DNA from: Morella rubra
Taxonomy: Eukaryota; Streptophyta; Magnoliopsida; Fagales; Myricaceae
DNA length: 64,000 nucleotides
NCBI GenBank assembly: GCA_003952965.2
Contig: CM025851.1
Location: 1,447,501-1,511,500 of the forward strand
Direction: 5' to 3'
The notes beneath the pieces were generated by a model. That model did no database searches. It saw only the letters and a program-made list of their open reading frames with translations, and was not told where the DNA came from. The translations under genes were made by a program, and so were the position numbers. Position 1 is the stretch's first letter. Each line of letters begins with the position of its first letter. Shown here one piece after another: positions 63,320-64,000 of the stretch.

Positions 63320-64000
63320 GGCGTCATTGTGGTAAGTCTACTGCAATCCTCGCAATTGCTGCTTAACGTTGAGCCTGCCAAAGCTTCTGCGCTCTTTGCC
63401 ATGTGGTTTGCAAGAATAAACGTAATGTACTGATTGTCTCATGAAATTCGTGTTAATAGCTAGGTAGCCTCTTACTGCTCCTGAATGACAAGTTCCTCCA
63501 TGAGAAAATCATACTTGGTATCCAGATACTCATACGGCAAAATCTCGGAGGAAGCTTCTACTAGGTTAGTGCTGACAAGAAGATCCTGAATGCCATGAAT
63601 AAAAACATTTACATGTAAAGCAATGACTGTCTGCAGAAAGGCAGCAATGTTGGCCATCGCCTTGACCCAAATAGGACCGGTGACATTGTTGAGCAAATAA
63701 GACGATGTAGAAGATCCATAAGCCCAGTATGTAACAGCATACATGGGTAAAACCCCCACTGTGAACTGGAAGTACAAAGCTTTTAACATGTTGTCAACAA
63801 CAGGCCGCCTCACAGTTGCCTGTAACAATAAGATCGCAGGAAAAAGAGGGTTAGTTTTGAAAGCACGGATGGAAAACAAACATACGGAAAGAGACGTTAC
63901 TCCTTGGCATACATATATTTCTCGGTGGCGTATGAAGTTAGCCAGTATACTGGCCTACATGTAGACCAGCTTTGCTTATAGAAACGTTCATTGGAAACTC
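63320..64000 (-). pseudogene. partial, eroded second copy of ProT exons 6-7 (runs off the window)
   Basis: Same strand as ProT. Exon 7 (63.32-63.57 kb) survives only as short fragments: matching blocks such as ATGTGGTTTGCAAGAATAAA and GTGTTAATAGCTAGGTAGCC are separated by losses. Exon 6 (63613-63819) is complete apart from a 9-base in-frame loss that removes three residues ([10 protein letters not shown] becomes AVTYWAY); its acceptor and donor are kept, with about 300 bases substitution-free. Beyond 63895, intron 5 again shows many short gaps, down to TTCATTGGAAACTC at the window end (equivalent to about 60338). Not functional as seen. Confidence 0.85.

Overview
This 64 kb window is nuclear DNA of a flowering plant, most likely a eudicot. 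Genes carry many GT-AG introns, one encodes a chloroplast-targeted Calvin-cycle enzyme, and there are a lignin-type laccase, a proline transporter, a plant LIM protein and plant LTR and LINE retrotransposons. Intergenic DNA is AT-rich. I could rebuild thirteen protein genes exon by exon; in all complete ones but one the joined exons add up to a whole number of codons. The exception is SBPase, which is one base short.

Layout. 1-7 kb: 5' part of a DIVARICATA-type MYB gene (minus, runs off the left edge), a tRNA-Arg(CCU) (plus) and a full laccase (minus). 9-14 kb: sedoheptulose-1,7-bisphosphatase (minus), whose 5' half is caught in a tandem duplication with an eroded centre. 14-18 kb: adenylosuccinate lyase (plus). 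20-22.6 kb: membrane-anchored HAD/acid-phosphatase-like gene (plus). 22.9-29.1 kb: a 5'-truncated LINE split by a nearly intact Ty1/copia element. 29.2-35.4 kb: a GH17 glucanase-like gene and an ARM-type gene (both minus). 37-39 kb: two-LIM-domain protein (plus). 40-41 kb: PCNA pseudogene. 42-44 kb: nucleotide-sugar/triose-phosphate-type transporter (minus). 47 kb: possible small gene. 48.2-48.7 kb: fold-back repeat. 51-55.6 kb: ribosomal protein eL33 and an O-fucosyltransferase-family protein (both minus). 57.5 kb: Yos1-like protein (plus). 59.4-62.7 kb: proline transporter (minus), followed by an inverted repeat and a partial, eroded second copy of its 3' half that runs off the right edge.

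The genes are ordinary, separately regulated plant loci in carbon fixation, purine synthesis, cell-wall and glycan metabolism, cytoskeleton, translation, vesicle traffic and amino-acid uptake. From memory, SBPase, GH17, ARM, LIM, eL33 and ProT have neighbours on Arabidopsis chromosomes 3 and 2, so this looks like a conserved collinear block.

I found no convincing new biological system. The most unusual signal is structural: three unrelated places (SBPase duplication, ProT partial copy, one copia LTR) hold second copies that differ from the first almost only by many short deletions and hardly at all by substitutions. A 242 bp perfect inverted repeat 6.8 kb apart and a one-base frameshift in SBPase add to this. 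It could be an assembly or haplotype-merging artefact or a real deletion-biased process; read-level checking would decide.
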